Shown: positions 1 through 5,255 of the stretch, one piece after another
How the letters are laid out: each line of letters starts with the position of its first letter
Numbering within the stretch: the first letter of the stretch is position 1
Position numbers and translations under genes: made by a program
NCBI GenBank assembly: GCA_964603655.1
Contig: CAZRVZ010000199.1
Span: forward strand, 1 to 5,377
Origin: JACPWY01 sp964603655
GTDB lineage: Bacteria; Bdellovibrionota; FAC87; UBA2466
Length of the DNA: 5,377 bases
Direction: 5' to 3'
The notes under the pieces: generated by a model
Databases searched by the model: none
Told to the model about the DNA's origin: nothing
The model's input: the letters and a program-made list of their open reading frames with translations, nothing else

Positions 1-1
1 T

Positions 2-709
2 GGACAGATGGGTTGCAAGATCCGCGAAGAGTCTGGAATTGGAATCAAGCCAATGAGTAAATTCGGATCGCAACGCCTGATCCGAATGGCGATCGAATAC
101 GCAATAAAGAAGGAAAAGACGAGTGTCACCTTAGTCCACAAGGGGAACATCATGAAGTTCACCGAGGGGGCGTTCCGCGAATGGGGATATCAGATCGCCA
201 AAGAGGAGTTTTCGACTCAAACGATAACCGAGGACGAGGTTTTTGAGCGTTACCAGGGCAAGGCACCAGAGGGCAAAGTGGTCATCAAAGATCGTATCGC
301 CGACAGCATGTTTCAGCAGGCGCTACTCAGACCCGAAGAGTACTCGGTCCTGGCGACCCCCAACCTAAACGGAGATTACTTGAGTGACGCGCTCACGGCA
401 CAAGTGGGAGGGCTGGGCATCAGTCCCGGAGCCAATATCGGCGATAAGGCTGCCGTCTTCGAGGCCACGCACGGCACGGCTCCAAAATACGCCGGTCAGG
501 ATAAGATTAACCCTGGAAGTGTCATCCTCAGCGGCGTGATGATGTTTGAATACATGGGTTGGCAAGAGGTTGGCGAAAAAATCGTCGAGGCGATGCAGAA
601 AACGATCGAGCAAAAAACGGTGACCTACGACTTCGCTCGCCAGATGGAAGGCGCCAAAGAGGTTCGCTGTTCGGAGTTTGCCGGTCGGATTATCGATAAC
701 CTAACGTAA
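2..709 (+). CDS. icd: NADP-dependent isocitrate dehydrogenase, C-terminal part (5' end outside window)
   Basis: Oxidatively decarboxylates isocitrate to 2-oxoglutarate in the cytoplasm (TCA cycle). The reading frame is open to the left edge, so the roughly 180 N-terminal residues expected from the E. coli protein are missing; the Met at base 8 is internal. Numbering from that Met, the fragment matches E. coli Icd closely: LVHKGNIMKFTEGAF (42-56) with the catalytic Lys45; metal ligands Asp99, Asp123 (LNGDY) and Asp127; and the cofactor loop EATHGTAPKYAGQDKINPGS (152-171). The residues equivalent to E. coli Lys344, Tyr345, Tyr391 and Arg395 are Lys160, Tyr161, Tyr207 and Arg211, which is the NADP+ rather than NAD+ signature. 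The C-terminus (CSEFAGRIIDNLT) ends at the usual place, so the 3' end is intact. It is probably an upstream member of the same transcription unit as mdh, 71 bases away. Confidence 0.97.
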   Translation, partial: GQMGCKIREESGIGIKPMSKFGSQRLIRMAIEYAIKKEKTSVTLVHKGNIMKFTEGAFREWGYQIAKEEFSTQTITEDEVFERYQGKAPEGKVVIKDRIADSMFQQALLRPEEYSVLATPNLNGDYLSDALTAQVGGLGISPGANIGDKAAVFEATHGTAPKYAGQDKINPGSVILSGVMMFEYMGWQEVGEKIVEAMQKTIEQKTVTYDFARQMEGAKEVRCSEFAGRIIDNLT

Positions 710-715
710 CTAAAA

Positions 716-751
716 TTGACTGACATGGCTGGCTTGACTGAATTGACCTCA
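716..751 (+). repeat. Four imperfect 9-bp tandem units in the icd-mdh gap
   Basis: The gap reads as consecutive 9-mers TTGACTGAC, ATGGCTGGC, TTGACTGAA and TTGACCTCA. Units 1 and 3 agree at 8 of 9 positions; units 2 and 4 are diverged. Replication slippage is the simplest origin. The TTGACT at 716 resembles a -35 box, but 17 bases downstream there is only TGAATT, a poor -10, so I do not call a promoter. No terminator-like hairpin is visible in this gap, which fits read-through from icd into mdh. Confidence 0.5.
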
Positions 752-764
752 CGGAGAAGCTAAC

Positions 765-771
765 TAAGGAG
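765..771 (+). promoter_or_regulatory. Ribosome binding site of mdh
   Basis: TAAGGAG, a near-perfect Shine-Dalgarno sequence, lies 9 bases before ATG 781. It fixes the mdh start and is the strongest translation signal in the first half of the window. Confidence 0.85.
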
Positions 772-780
772 AGTGTACTG

Positions 781-1716
781 ATGAAACGCTCAAAGGTTAC
801 AATTGTCGGGGCCGGAAATGTCGGCGCTACGGCGGCGCATTGGATAGCCGTCAAGGAGCTTGCCGACGTTGTTCTGGTCGATCTCATCGAGGGTGTGCCC
901 CAGGGAAAGGCGTTAGACCTTTCCGAGTCAGGCCCTGTCGAGGGCTTTGATCTCAAAATAACCGGGACCAACGATTATTCGGCCACAGAGAATTCCGAGG
1001 TCGTCGTCATTACCGCGGGAATCCCCAGAAAGCCTGGCATGAGCCGTGACGATCTCCTGCGAACGAACGCCAAGATCGTGACCGAGGTAACTGAAAAAGT
1101 CGCGAAATACTCCCCGAACGCCTGTCTCATTGTCGTATCGAACCCGCTCGATGCGATGACATACGTCGCCAAGAAGGTGAGTGGTTTTCCACGTAATCGC
1201 GTCGTCGGAATGGCCGGGGTGCTCGATTCGGCTAGGTTTAAGACCTTCGTGGCCGAGGCCGCCGGGGTGAGCGTCGAGGATGTCCATGGCTTCGTCTATG
1301 GTGGCCACGGCGACACGATGGTTCCGATGACCCGCTACTGTTCGATTGCCGGTGTGCCGCTCGAAAAATTTCTCTCACCAGCCAAGATTCAGGAGATAGT
1401 CACCCGCACACAAAACGGCGGCATCGAAATCGTCAACCTTCTCAAAACAGGCTCCGCATTTTACGCGCCTGCAAGCTCCGTGGTGGCGATGGTCGAGTCG
1501 ATCGTGCGCGACAAAAAGCGAATCCTCCCGTGTGCGGTCGAGCTCAACGGTGAATACGGAATTCAAAACCTTTTCGTCGGTGTTTTGGCCAAGCTGGGAA
1601 CCAACGGAATGGAAAAGGTCATCGAGCTCGATCTGAACGAAACTGAGCGCGCGGCGCTGAAAAAATCGGCCGATGCCGTTCAGGGGTTGGTGCAGGTCAT
1701 TGAAGGAAAGGCATGA
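781..1716 (+). CDS. mdh: Malate dehydrogenase, NAD-dependent, LDH-like type
   Basis: Interconverts malate and oxaloacetate with NAD(H) in the cytoplasm. The 311-residue length is typical of the LDH-like bacterial MDH group. The N-terminal Rossmann fold has GAGNVG at 10-15, and Asp34 ends the second strand, the residue that selects NAD over NADP. The substrate loop AGIPRKPGMSRDDLL (79-93) carries Arg83, at the position that is Gln in lactate dehydrogenases and Arg in malate dehydrogenases, plus Arg89. Asn121 (SNPLD) follows. The catalytic pair is Asp149 with Arg152 (GVLDSARF) and His176 (GGHGD). All key residues are present. The start is set by the TAAGGAG site 9 bases upstream. The gene ends ten bases before the sucC start, with a possible minicistron in between. 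The enzyme is reversible, so sequence alone cannot say whether it works in the oxidative or the reductive direction. Confidence 0.97.
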   Translation: MKRSKVTIVGAGNVGATAAHWIAVKELADVVLVDLIEGVPQGKALDLSESGPVEGFDLKITGTNDYSATENSEVVVITAGIPRKPGMSRDDLLRTNAKIVTEVTEKVAKYSPNACLIVVSNPLDAMTYVAKKVSGFPRNRVVGMAGVLDSARFKTFVAEAAGVSVEDVHGFVYGGHGDTMVPMTRYCSIAGVPLEKFLSPAKIQEIVTRTQNGGIEIVNLLKTGSAFYAPASSVVAMVESIVRDKKRILPCAVELNGEYGIQNLFVGVLAKLGTNGMEKVIELDLNETERAALKKSADAVQGLVQVIEGKA

Positions 1717-1730
1717 TGGCCAAAACATGA
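1713..1730 (+). other. Possible 5-codon minicistron coupling mdh to sucC
   Basis: ATG ATG GCC AAA ACA TGA encodes M-M-A-K-T. Its first ATG overlaps the mdh stop as ATGA (1713-1716), and its TGA overlaps the sucC ATG as ATGA (1727-1730). AAGGA at 1703-1707 lies 5 bases before the first ATG and 8 before the second, good Shine-Dalgarno spacing for the minicistron, but 19 bases before the sucC ATG. A ribosome finishing mdh could therefore translate this short frame and reinitiate on sucC. This is inference from arrangement; chance is possible in so short a stretch. Confidence 0.35.
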
Positions 1731-2899
1731 AGATACACGAATACCAGGGCAAAGAGATTCTGCGGCGTTATGGAATTCCGGTCCCCAAGGGGAAGGCGGC
1801 GTTTACAGCCGAGAAGGCCTTAACTGTCGCTGCCGAGCTGGGGAAGGGCCCGTGGGTGGTCAAGGCCCAGATCCATGCAGGTGGGCGAGGAAAAGGGGGC
1901 GGTGTCAAGGTTGCGAAGTCCCAGGAAGAGCTTCGGGCGGCGGTCAACAAAATATTTGGAATGACTCTCGTCACTCACCAGACCGGACCTGAAGGGAAGA
2001 GAGTCCAGCGACTCCTGATTGAAGAGGGCGCCGATATCGCGAGCGAATATTATTTAGCCCTGACGCTAAACAGGGTAACTTCACAAATCACGGTGATTGC
2101 CAGCCCGGCCGGTGGAATGAATATCGAAGAGGTGGCGGCAAAGGATCCCGGAAGAATCTTTCAGGAATCGATCGACCCAGCTGTTGGGCTAAGGGATTTT
2201 CAATGCCGTGCCCTCGCCACCAAGATGGGCTTCACCGGTACCGCCGCAAAACAGTTTCCGGATATTCTAAAAAAACTGGTAAAAGTTTATCTCGATGGAG
2301 ATTGCTCGCTTGCGGAAATCAACCCGCTGGTGCTCACCCAATCTGGAAATCTGGTCGCCCTCGATGCCAAAATGGACTTCGATGACAATGCGGTGTTTCG
2401 CCATCCCACTTATGCCGAGCTCGTCGATCCGAACGAAGAGGACCCGGCGGAAACCATAGCCAAGAAGTTCGAGCTCAGCTACATCAGCCTCGACGGCAAC
2501 ATTGGTTGCATGGTCAATGGAGCCGGACTGGCCATGGCTACCATGGACATTATCAAGCTTGAAGGCGGTGAGCCTGCAAATTTCTTGGATGTTGGCGGAG
2601 GCGCGACCGAGCAGAAGGTGAAAGAGGCTTTCAAGATTATTTTAAAGGATGAGAAGGTGAAGGCGATTTTGGTGAACATCTTCGGCGGCATTATGAAGTG
2701 CGATGTGATCGCCGCAGGAATCGTGGGGGCCGCCCGCGAACTGAAATTAACCGTTCCCCTTGTCGTGCGGCTTGAGGGGACCAATGTCGATGCCGGCAAG
2801 CGCATTCTTGCTGATTCCGGACTTGCTATCATCCCAGCCGTCGGCATGAAGGAAGCGGCTCAAAAGGTAGTCGGTGCGGCAGGAGGCATGAAGCGATGA
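1727..2899 (+). CDS. sucC: Succinyl-CoA synthetase (ADP/GDP-forming) subunit beta
   Basis: The beta subunit binds nucleotide and succinate; with SucD it interconverts succinyl-CoA and succinate with phosphorylation of ADP or GDP. The chosen start gives MKIHEYQGKEIL, the family's standard N-terminus, and 390 residues (E. coli has 388). An upstream in-frame ATG at 1673 adds 18 residues lying inside mdh and is rejected. The ATP-grasp region shows Lys46 (WVVKAQ) and AGGRGKGGG (51-59). The Mg2+ ligands are Asn199 (AEINP) and Asp213 (ALDAK), and Glu197 is the conserved residue of the second phosphohistidine site. The C-terminal ligase domain has GNIGCMVNGAGLAM (257-270), GGEPANFLDVGGGA (280-293) and NIFGGIMKCD (317-326). 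No good Shine-Dalgarno sits at normal distance from ATG 1727, so translation probably depends on coupling to mdh. Nucleotide preference cannot be read from the sequence. Confidence 0.97.
   Translation: MKIHEYQGKEILRRYGIPVPKGKAAFTAEKALTVAAELGKGPWVVKAQIHAGGRGKGGGVKVAKSQEELRAAVNKIFGMTLVTHQTGPEGKRVQRLLIEEGADIASEYYLALTLNRVTSQITVIASPAGGMNIEEVAAKDPGRIFQESIDPAVGLRDFQCRALATKMGFTGTAAKQFPDILKKLVKVYLDGDCSLAEINPLVLTQSGNLVALDAKMDFDDNAVFRHPTYAELVDPNEEDPAETIAKKFELSYISLDGNIGCMVNGAGLAMATMDIIKLEGGEPANFLDVGGGATEQKVKEAFKIILKDEKVKAILVNIFGGIMKCDVIAAGIVGAARELKLTVPLVVRLEGTNVDAGKRILADSGLAIIPAVGMKEAAQKVVGAAGGMKR
2881..2886 (+). promoter_or_regulatory. Ribosome binding site of sucD, inside the end of sucC
   Basis: AGGAGG, a consensus Shine-Dalgarno, lies 9 bases before the sucD ATG (2896) within the last codons of sucC. 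With the ATGA overlap it allows both reinitiation and independent loading, fitting the need for equal amounts of the two subunits. Confidence 0.85.
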
Positions 2900-3786
2900 G
2901 CATTCTCGTGAATAAGCAAACCCGATTGATTGTGCAGGGAATTACCGGACAGGCGGGCTCGTTTCATGCGAAGCAGTGCAAGGAATACGGCACCCAGGTG
3001 GTGGGAGGCGTCACGCCGGGCAAGGCCGGGGAAATGGTCGAGGGAATACCCGTGTTTAATTCGGTTGCGGACGCCGTGAAAAAAACCCAGGCCAACACCA
3101 CGATGATATACGTACCGGCCCCCTTCGCTATCGATGCAATTTTTGAAGCCGTTGACGCAGGAATTTCCGTTATTGTCTGTATCACCGAGGGAATCCCGGT
3201 GAATGACATGGTTTTGGTGAAAAATTTTCTGCGTAATAAAAAGACAACCTTGATTGGACCGAACTGTCCCGGCATCATTACTCCGGGAGAATGCAAAATC
3301 GGGATTATGCCCGGCTACATCCACAAACCCGGCCGCATTGGTGTCGTTTCCCGGAGCGGAACCCTGACATACGAAGCGGTGCACCAGCTCACCTCATTGG
3401 GAATCGGCCAGTCGACCTGCGTGGGAATTGGCGGTGACCCGGTCAACGGTCTCTCTCACAGAGACGTGCTCCAACTATTTAATGACGATCCCGAAACCGA
3501 TGCCATTGTGATGATTGGGGAGATCGGGGGTAGTGCGGAAGAAGAGGCCGCCGACTTTGCGAGAGCGCACATTAAAAAACCGATCGTTGGGTTTATCGCG
3601 GGTCAGACCGCCCCCTCAGGAAAGCGCATGGGTCACGCGGGTGCGATTATCAGCAGTGGGGCTGGCGGAGGCAGCAGCGGCAAGGCTTCCGACAAGGTCA
3701 AGGCGATGGAACGGGCCGGGATCGCGGTCTCCAAGAGCCCAGCGACGATTGGTGAAACACTGTTAAGTTTAATCGGAAAGAGGTAG
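2896..3786 (+). CDS. sucD: Succinyl-CoA synthetase (ADP/GDP-forming) subunit alpha
   Basis: The alpha subunit binds CoA and carries the phosphorylated histidine; it works as a complex with SucC. At 296 residues it is slightly longer than E. coli SucD (289). The N-terminal CoA-binding domain has GITGQAGSFH (15-24), the VGGVTPGK stretch (36-43) and IYVPAPF (71-77). ITEGIP (96-101) and IGPNCPGIITPGECKIGI (120-137) follow. The ligase domain has SRSGTLTYEA (152-161), GIGGDPVNG (177-185) and Glu209 in MIGEIGGSAEEEAA. The active-site phosphohistidine is His247 in GKRMGHAGAI (242-251). Directly after it the loop is Gly/Ser-rich (SSGAGGGSSGKAS, 253-265) and about four residues longer than in E. coli, accounting for part of the extra length. 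It overlaps sucC by 4 bases (ATGA) and is followed after 4 bases by ndk. Confidence 0.97.
   Translation: MSILVNKQTRLIVQGITGQAGSFHAKQCKEYGTQVVGGVTPGKAGEMVEGIPVFNSVADAVKKTQANTTMIYVPAPFAIDAIFEAVDAGISVIVCITEGIPVNDMVLVKNFLRNKKTTLIGPNCPGIITPGECKIGIMPGYIHKPGRIGVVSRSGTLTYEAVHQLTSLGIGQSTCVGIGGDPVNGLSHRDVLQLFNDDPETDAIVMIGEIGGSAEEEAADFARAHIKKPIVGFIAGQTAPSGKRMGHAGAIISSGAGGGSSGKASDKVKAMERAGIAVSKSPATIGETLLSLIGKR
3778..3783 (+). promoter_or_regulatory. Ribosome binding site of ndk
   Basis: AAGAGG, encoding the last Lys-Arg codons of sucD, lies 7 bases before ATG 3791. It supports this ndk start and tight coupling to sucD. Confidence 0.7.
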
Positions 3787-3790
3787 CGAA

Positions 3791-4189
3791 ATGGAAAAGA
3801 CGTTGTCGATCATTAAGCCCAATGGCGTTCGCCGGAACATCATAGGAAAGGTAATCGTGCTGCTCGAGGAGAACGGTCTTAAGATAGTGAGCGCCCAGAT
3901 GAAAACATTGTCACAGAAAGAGGCGGAGGGTTTTTACGCCGAACATAGCGCCCGGCCATTTTTTTCAGGCCTCGTCAAGTTCATGACCAGCGGCCCGGTA
4001 CTGCTCATGGTGCTTGAGGGCGAAGGCGCCATCGAAAAATACCGCAAAATAATGGGCGCCACTGATCCCGCTAAGGCCGGCCCGGGAACCATCAGGGCGC
4101 TCTTCGGCGAAAGCATCGAAGCCAACACAACGCACGGGTCCGACAGCCCCGCCTCAGCCGCCCGCGAAGTGGGATATTTTTTCGGTTAA
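3791..4189 (+). CDS. ndk: Nucleoside diphosphate kinase, short C-terminus
   Basis: Transfers the gamma-phosphate of ATP to other nucleoside diphosphates through a phosphohistidine. The catalytic His115 lies in NTTHGSDS (112-119). Other family positions are present: Lys9 (SIIKPNGV), Tyr49 (GFYAEH), Phe57, Arg85, Thr91 (GATDPAKA), Arg102 and Asn112. The protein is 132 residues against 143 in E. coli and stops right after YFFG, where E. coli continues with seven more residues. The missing part is only the tail, so the enzyme should be active. Linkage to sucCD is sensible: Ndk can convert GTP made by succinyl-CoA synthetase into ATP or other triphosphates. It is the last metabolic gene here; the toxin-antitoxin promoter begins 21 bases after its stop and no terminator hairpin lies between them. 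Confidence 0.96.
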   Translation: MEKTLSIIKPNGVRRNIIGKVIVLLEENGLKIVSAQMKTLSQKEAEGFYAEHSARPFFSGLVKFMTSGPVLLMVLEGEGAIEKYRKIMGATDPAKAGPGTIRALFGESIEANTTHGSDSPASAAREVGYFFG

Positions 4190-4210
4190 CGTTTCCAGAA
4201 GCTCTTCATA

Positions 4211-4239
4211 TTGACACGAGTATATAAAAAGTATATATT
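4211..4239 (+). promoter_or_regulatory. Near-consensus sigma70-type promoter of the toxin-antitoxin module
   Basis: TTGACA (4211-4216) and TATATT (4234-4239) are separated by exactly 17 bases: a perfect -35 box and a -10 box one base from TATAAT. It begins 21 bases after ndk. Transcription would start around 4246-4248, at the toxin's likely GTG codon. The TTG of the -35 box also opens the toxin frame, but as a start it would put the whole promoter inside the gene; I read it as promoter. Confidence 0.75.
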
Positions 4240-4246
4240 CTATACT
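4219..4246 (+). promoter_or_regulatory. Candidate antitoxin operator: three half-sites at 11-bp intervals
   Basis: AGTATATA occurs at 4219-4226 and again at 4230-4237, and the inverted half-site TATACT lies at 4241-4246. All three boxes start 11 bases apart, about one DNA turn. The last two form the dyad AGTATA-N5-TATACT (4230-4246), which covers the -10 box. Ribbon-helix-helix antitoxins of BrnA/CopG type commonly autorepress by binding such repeats at their own promoter, so this is the likely operator. Binding is inferred; the AT-rich composition makes some repetition expected. Confidence 0.55.
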
Positions 4247-4525
4247 GTGCCATCGTTTGAATGGGATTATGACAAATCCGGTGCAAATAAGAAGAAACAT
4301 GGAATTTCGTTTCTCGAAGCACTCGAAATTTGGCAGGGTGTTCACATTACCATCATCGGGGTTGCTCAATCTAAAGATGGCGAAGAGCGTTCGGCAACAA
4401 TGGGAGTAGTAGCGGGGACCTTATATACCGCCATCTGGACGCCTAGGAATAATTCCATTCGCATAATCAGTGTCAGGAGGGCTCGATTCAATGAAAAAGA
4501 GGCTTTCAAAAAAAGAGTTATTTAG
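4247..4525 (+). CDS. brnT: BrnT-family (DUF497) toxin of a type II toxin-antitoxin module
   Basis: BrnT proteins are small RelE-like ribonucleases that block translation by cutting RNA and are neutralised by BrnA. Family marks are visible: FEWD near the N-terminus (4-7), the N-x-K-K-H-G-I-S-F stretch (14-22), a central GEERSATMG (45-53) and the C-terminal IRIISVRRAR (71-80), the most diagnostic block. With GTG 4247 the product is 92 residues and begins four residues before FEWD, as is usual for the family. The alternative TTG 4211 adds 12 residues (104 in total), but it coincides with the -35 box and has no good ribosome binding site. GTG 4247 also lacks a Shine-Dalgarno and falls at the predicted transcription start, so a leaderless message is possible. 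The region is AT-rich (23 G/C of 60 at 4261-4320, against 38 of 60 at 4081-4140 in ndk), suggesting acquisition. The identity is firmer than the start. Confidence 0.85.
   Translation: MPSFEWDYDKSGANKKKHGISFLEALEIWQGVHITIIGVAQSKDGEERSATMGVVAGTLYTAIWTPRNNSIRIISVRRARFNEKEAFKKRVI
4475..4480 (+). promoter_or_regulatory. Ribosome binding site of the antitoxin, inside brnT
   Basis: AGGAGG lies 10 bases before ATG 4491. It decides the antitoxin start in favour of ATG 4491 over an in-frame GTG at 4470, which lies upstream of this site. A consensus site for the antitoxin beside no visible site for the toxin would favour antitoxin excess. Confidence 0.8.
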
Positions 4526-4766
4526 TTCATCGGAAAAGATGGATGCCTATTTGGAAAAGACCGACCTCGGTGACCTATTTCTATCATACGGAAAGGTGGA
4601 GCATTCTAAGATCAAGAAGATTAATTTGGATCTTCCTGAATGGCTTTTAGCCCAGCTCGACATCGAGGCATCCCGTGCGGGCGTCTCTCGGCAACCTTTG
4701 ATTAAACTCTGGCTGCTGCAGAAGCTAGAAGAAGAACGGAGTAAGCGGGTGGCCCTCCGCAGATAA
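4491..4766 (+). CDS. brnA: BrnA/CopG-type ribbon-helix-helix antitoxin
   Basis: This is the partner of the upstream toxin: it should bind and neutralise BrnT and repress the shared promoter. The product is 91 residues. The N-terminal half (1-40) is charged and carries KMDAYLEKTDLGDLF (16-30), resembling the flexible toxin-binding segment of CopG-like antitoxins, where an acidic D-L-G/D motif is common. The C-terminal half is a ribbon-helix-helix fold: strand KKINLDLP (42-49), helix A EWLLAQLDIEASRAG (50-64), then helix B with RQPLIKLWLLQKLEEE (67-82), matching the family pattern of a Q-x-L-I-x-x-W-L helix. The gene overlaps brnT by 35 bases in another frame, in the toxin-first order usual for brnTA. 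The exact Pfam family (BrnA_antitoxin or CopG_antitoxin) cannot be settled by eye; the symbol rests mainly on the neighbour. Confidence 0.82.
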   Translation: MKKRLSKKELFSSSEKMDAYLEKTDLGDLFLSYGKVEHSKIKKINLDLPEWLLAQLDIEASRAGVSRQPLIKLWLLQKLEEERSKRVALRR

Positions 4767-4853
4767 TACGGGATTTTTGGGTCAATCGACTATTGAGGAG
4801 TTTTGGTTTTGTTCTCAAAAAGGCCTCGATCTCCAACTCCTAGCCAAGCGCGG

Positions 4854-4955
4854 AGGCACTGTCCAGTTCGGTGCCAAAAGGATGGCCCTATAGGTATGCA
4901 TACTGCTTACCATCCCACATTCGCGGATTGAGTTCCCGATTTAGGCACTGTTCAG
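4854..4955 (+). repeat. Two 13-bp direct repeats 89 bp apart, the first forming a hairpin
   Basis: AGGCACTGTCCAG (4854-4866) and AGGCACTGTTCAG (4943-4955) agree at 12 of 13 positions. The first copy is also the left arm of a 7-bp stem with one G-T pair (4855-4861 with 4869-4875) and a 7-base loop. There is no T-run after it on either strand, so it is not a rho-independent terminator. Function unknown. Confidence 0.35.
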
Positions 4956-5007
4956 GCATGAGGCGATTCGCACCCATTGGGTGATCCAATACCTGGCAAC
5001 AAACCCC

Positions 5008-5022
5008 GTCTAAAAGTTAGAC
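5008..5022. repeat. 15-bp palindrome GTCTAA-AAG-TTAGAC
   Basis: The 6-base arms are perfectly complementary around a 3-base centre. It has no T-run and lies far from any gene, so it is neither a clear terminator nor a clear operator. It could be a protein-binding site or a trace of a mobile element end; nothing decides between these. Confidence 0.35.
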
Positions 5023-5218
5023 ACAGCAGTCCAGAGAACCCCACTATCATTCGACAGCCCTGGAGACCTCTATTAAACCCCCATTGGAGTCGATTGAGAA
5101 GACGGGCAGTCGCAAGCAAGGCCAATACAATTGAATGAAACACACCCTCTGATGCCTCTGGCTCTTTGCCAATTTATTGAACGGTATGCCGAATCAGCAT
5201 CTCGAAAGAAAACCGGGT

Positions 5219-5255
5219 AAAAGAGTCCAACCTCGGAAAAGAGTCCAACCTCGGA
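5219..5255 (+). repeat. Perfect 18-bp tandem duplication
   Basis: AAAAGAGTCCAACCTCGG occurs at 5219-5236 and again, identically, at 5237-5254, with one further matching base. Perfect identity suggests a recent slippage duplication. The unit is a multiple of three, so it would preserve a reading frame, but I see no convincing gene across it. Confidence 0.85.

Larger units (their letters stand above)
4782..5097. repeat. 10-bp inverted repeat bounding a 316-bp segment
   Basis: TCAATCGACT (4782-4791) and its reverse complement AGTCGATTGA (5088-5097) match perfectly. Similarity weakens inward, and no flanking target-site duplication is visible (GGG before, GAA after). It could be the ends of a decayed miniature element, but one such pair is not very unlikely by chance in 600 bases. 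Confidence 0.25.

Noticed and set aside
725..763. 12-codon frame ATG 725 to TAA 763 as a leader peptide before mdh
   Set aside because: It has no ribosome binding site, no regulatory codon run and no hairpin structure suggesting attenuation; the 9-bp repeat explains the sequence better.
1673..1726. Longer sucC starting at ATG 1673 (18 extra residues)
   Set aside because: The extension lies wholly inside mdh and has no family similarity; MKIHEYQ at 1727 is the standard SucC N-terminus.
4470..4490. Longer antitoxin starting at GTG 4470
   Set aside because: The consensus ribosome binding site AGGAGG at 4475-4480 lies downstream of this GTG and is correctly spaced for ATG 4491.
4976..4990. ATTGG-GTGAT-CCAAT as a transcription terminator
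   Set aside because: The 5-bp stem is AT-containing, weak and has no T-run, and it lies over 200 bases from the antitoxin stop.
5152..5220. 22-codon frame MPLALCQFIERYAESASRKKTG as a small gene
   Set aside because: There is no Shine-Dalgarno before ATG 5152 and no recognisable family; it is too short to support.
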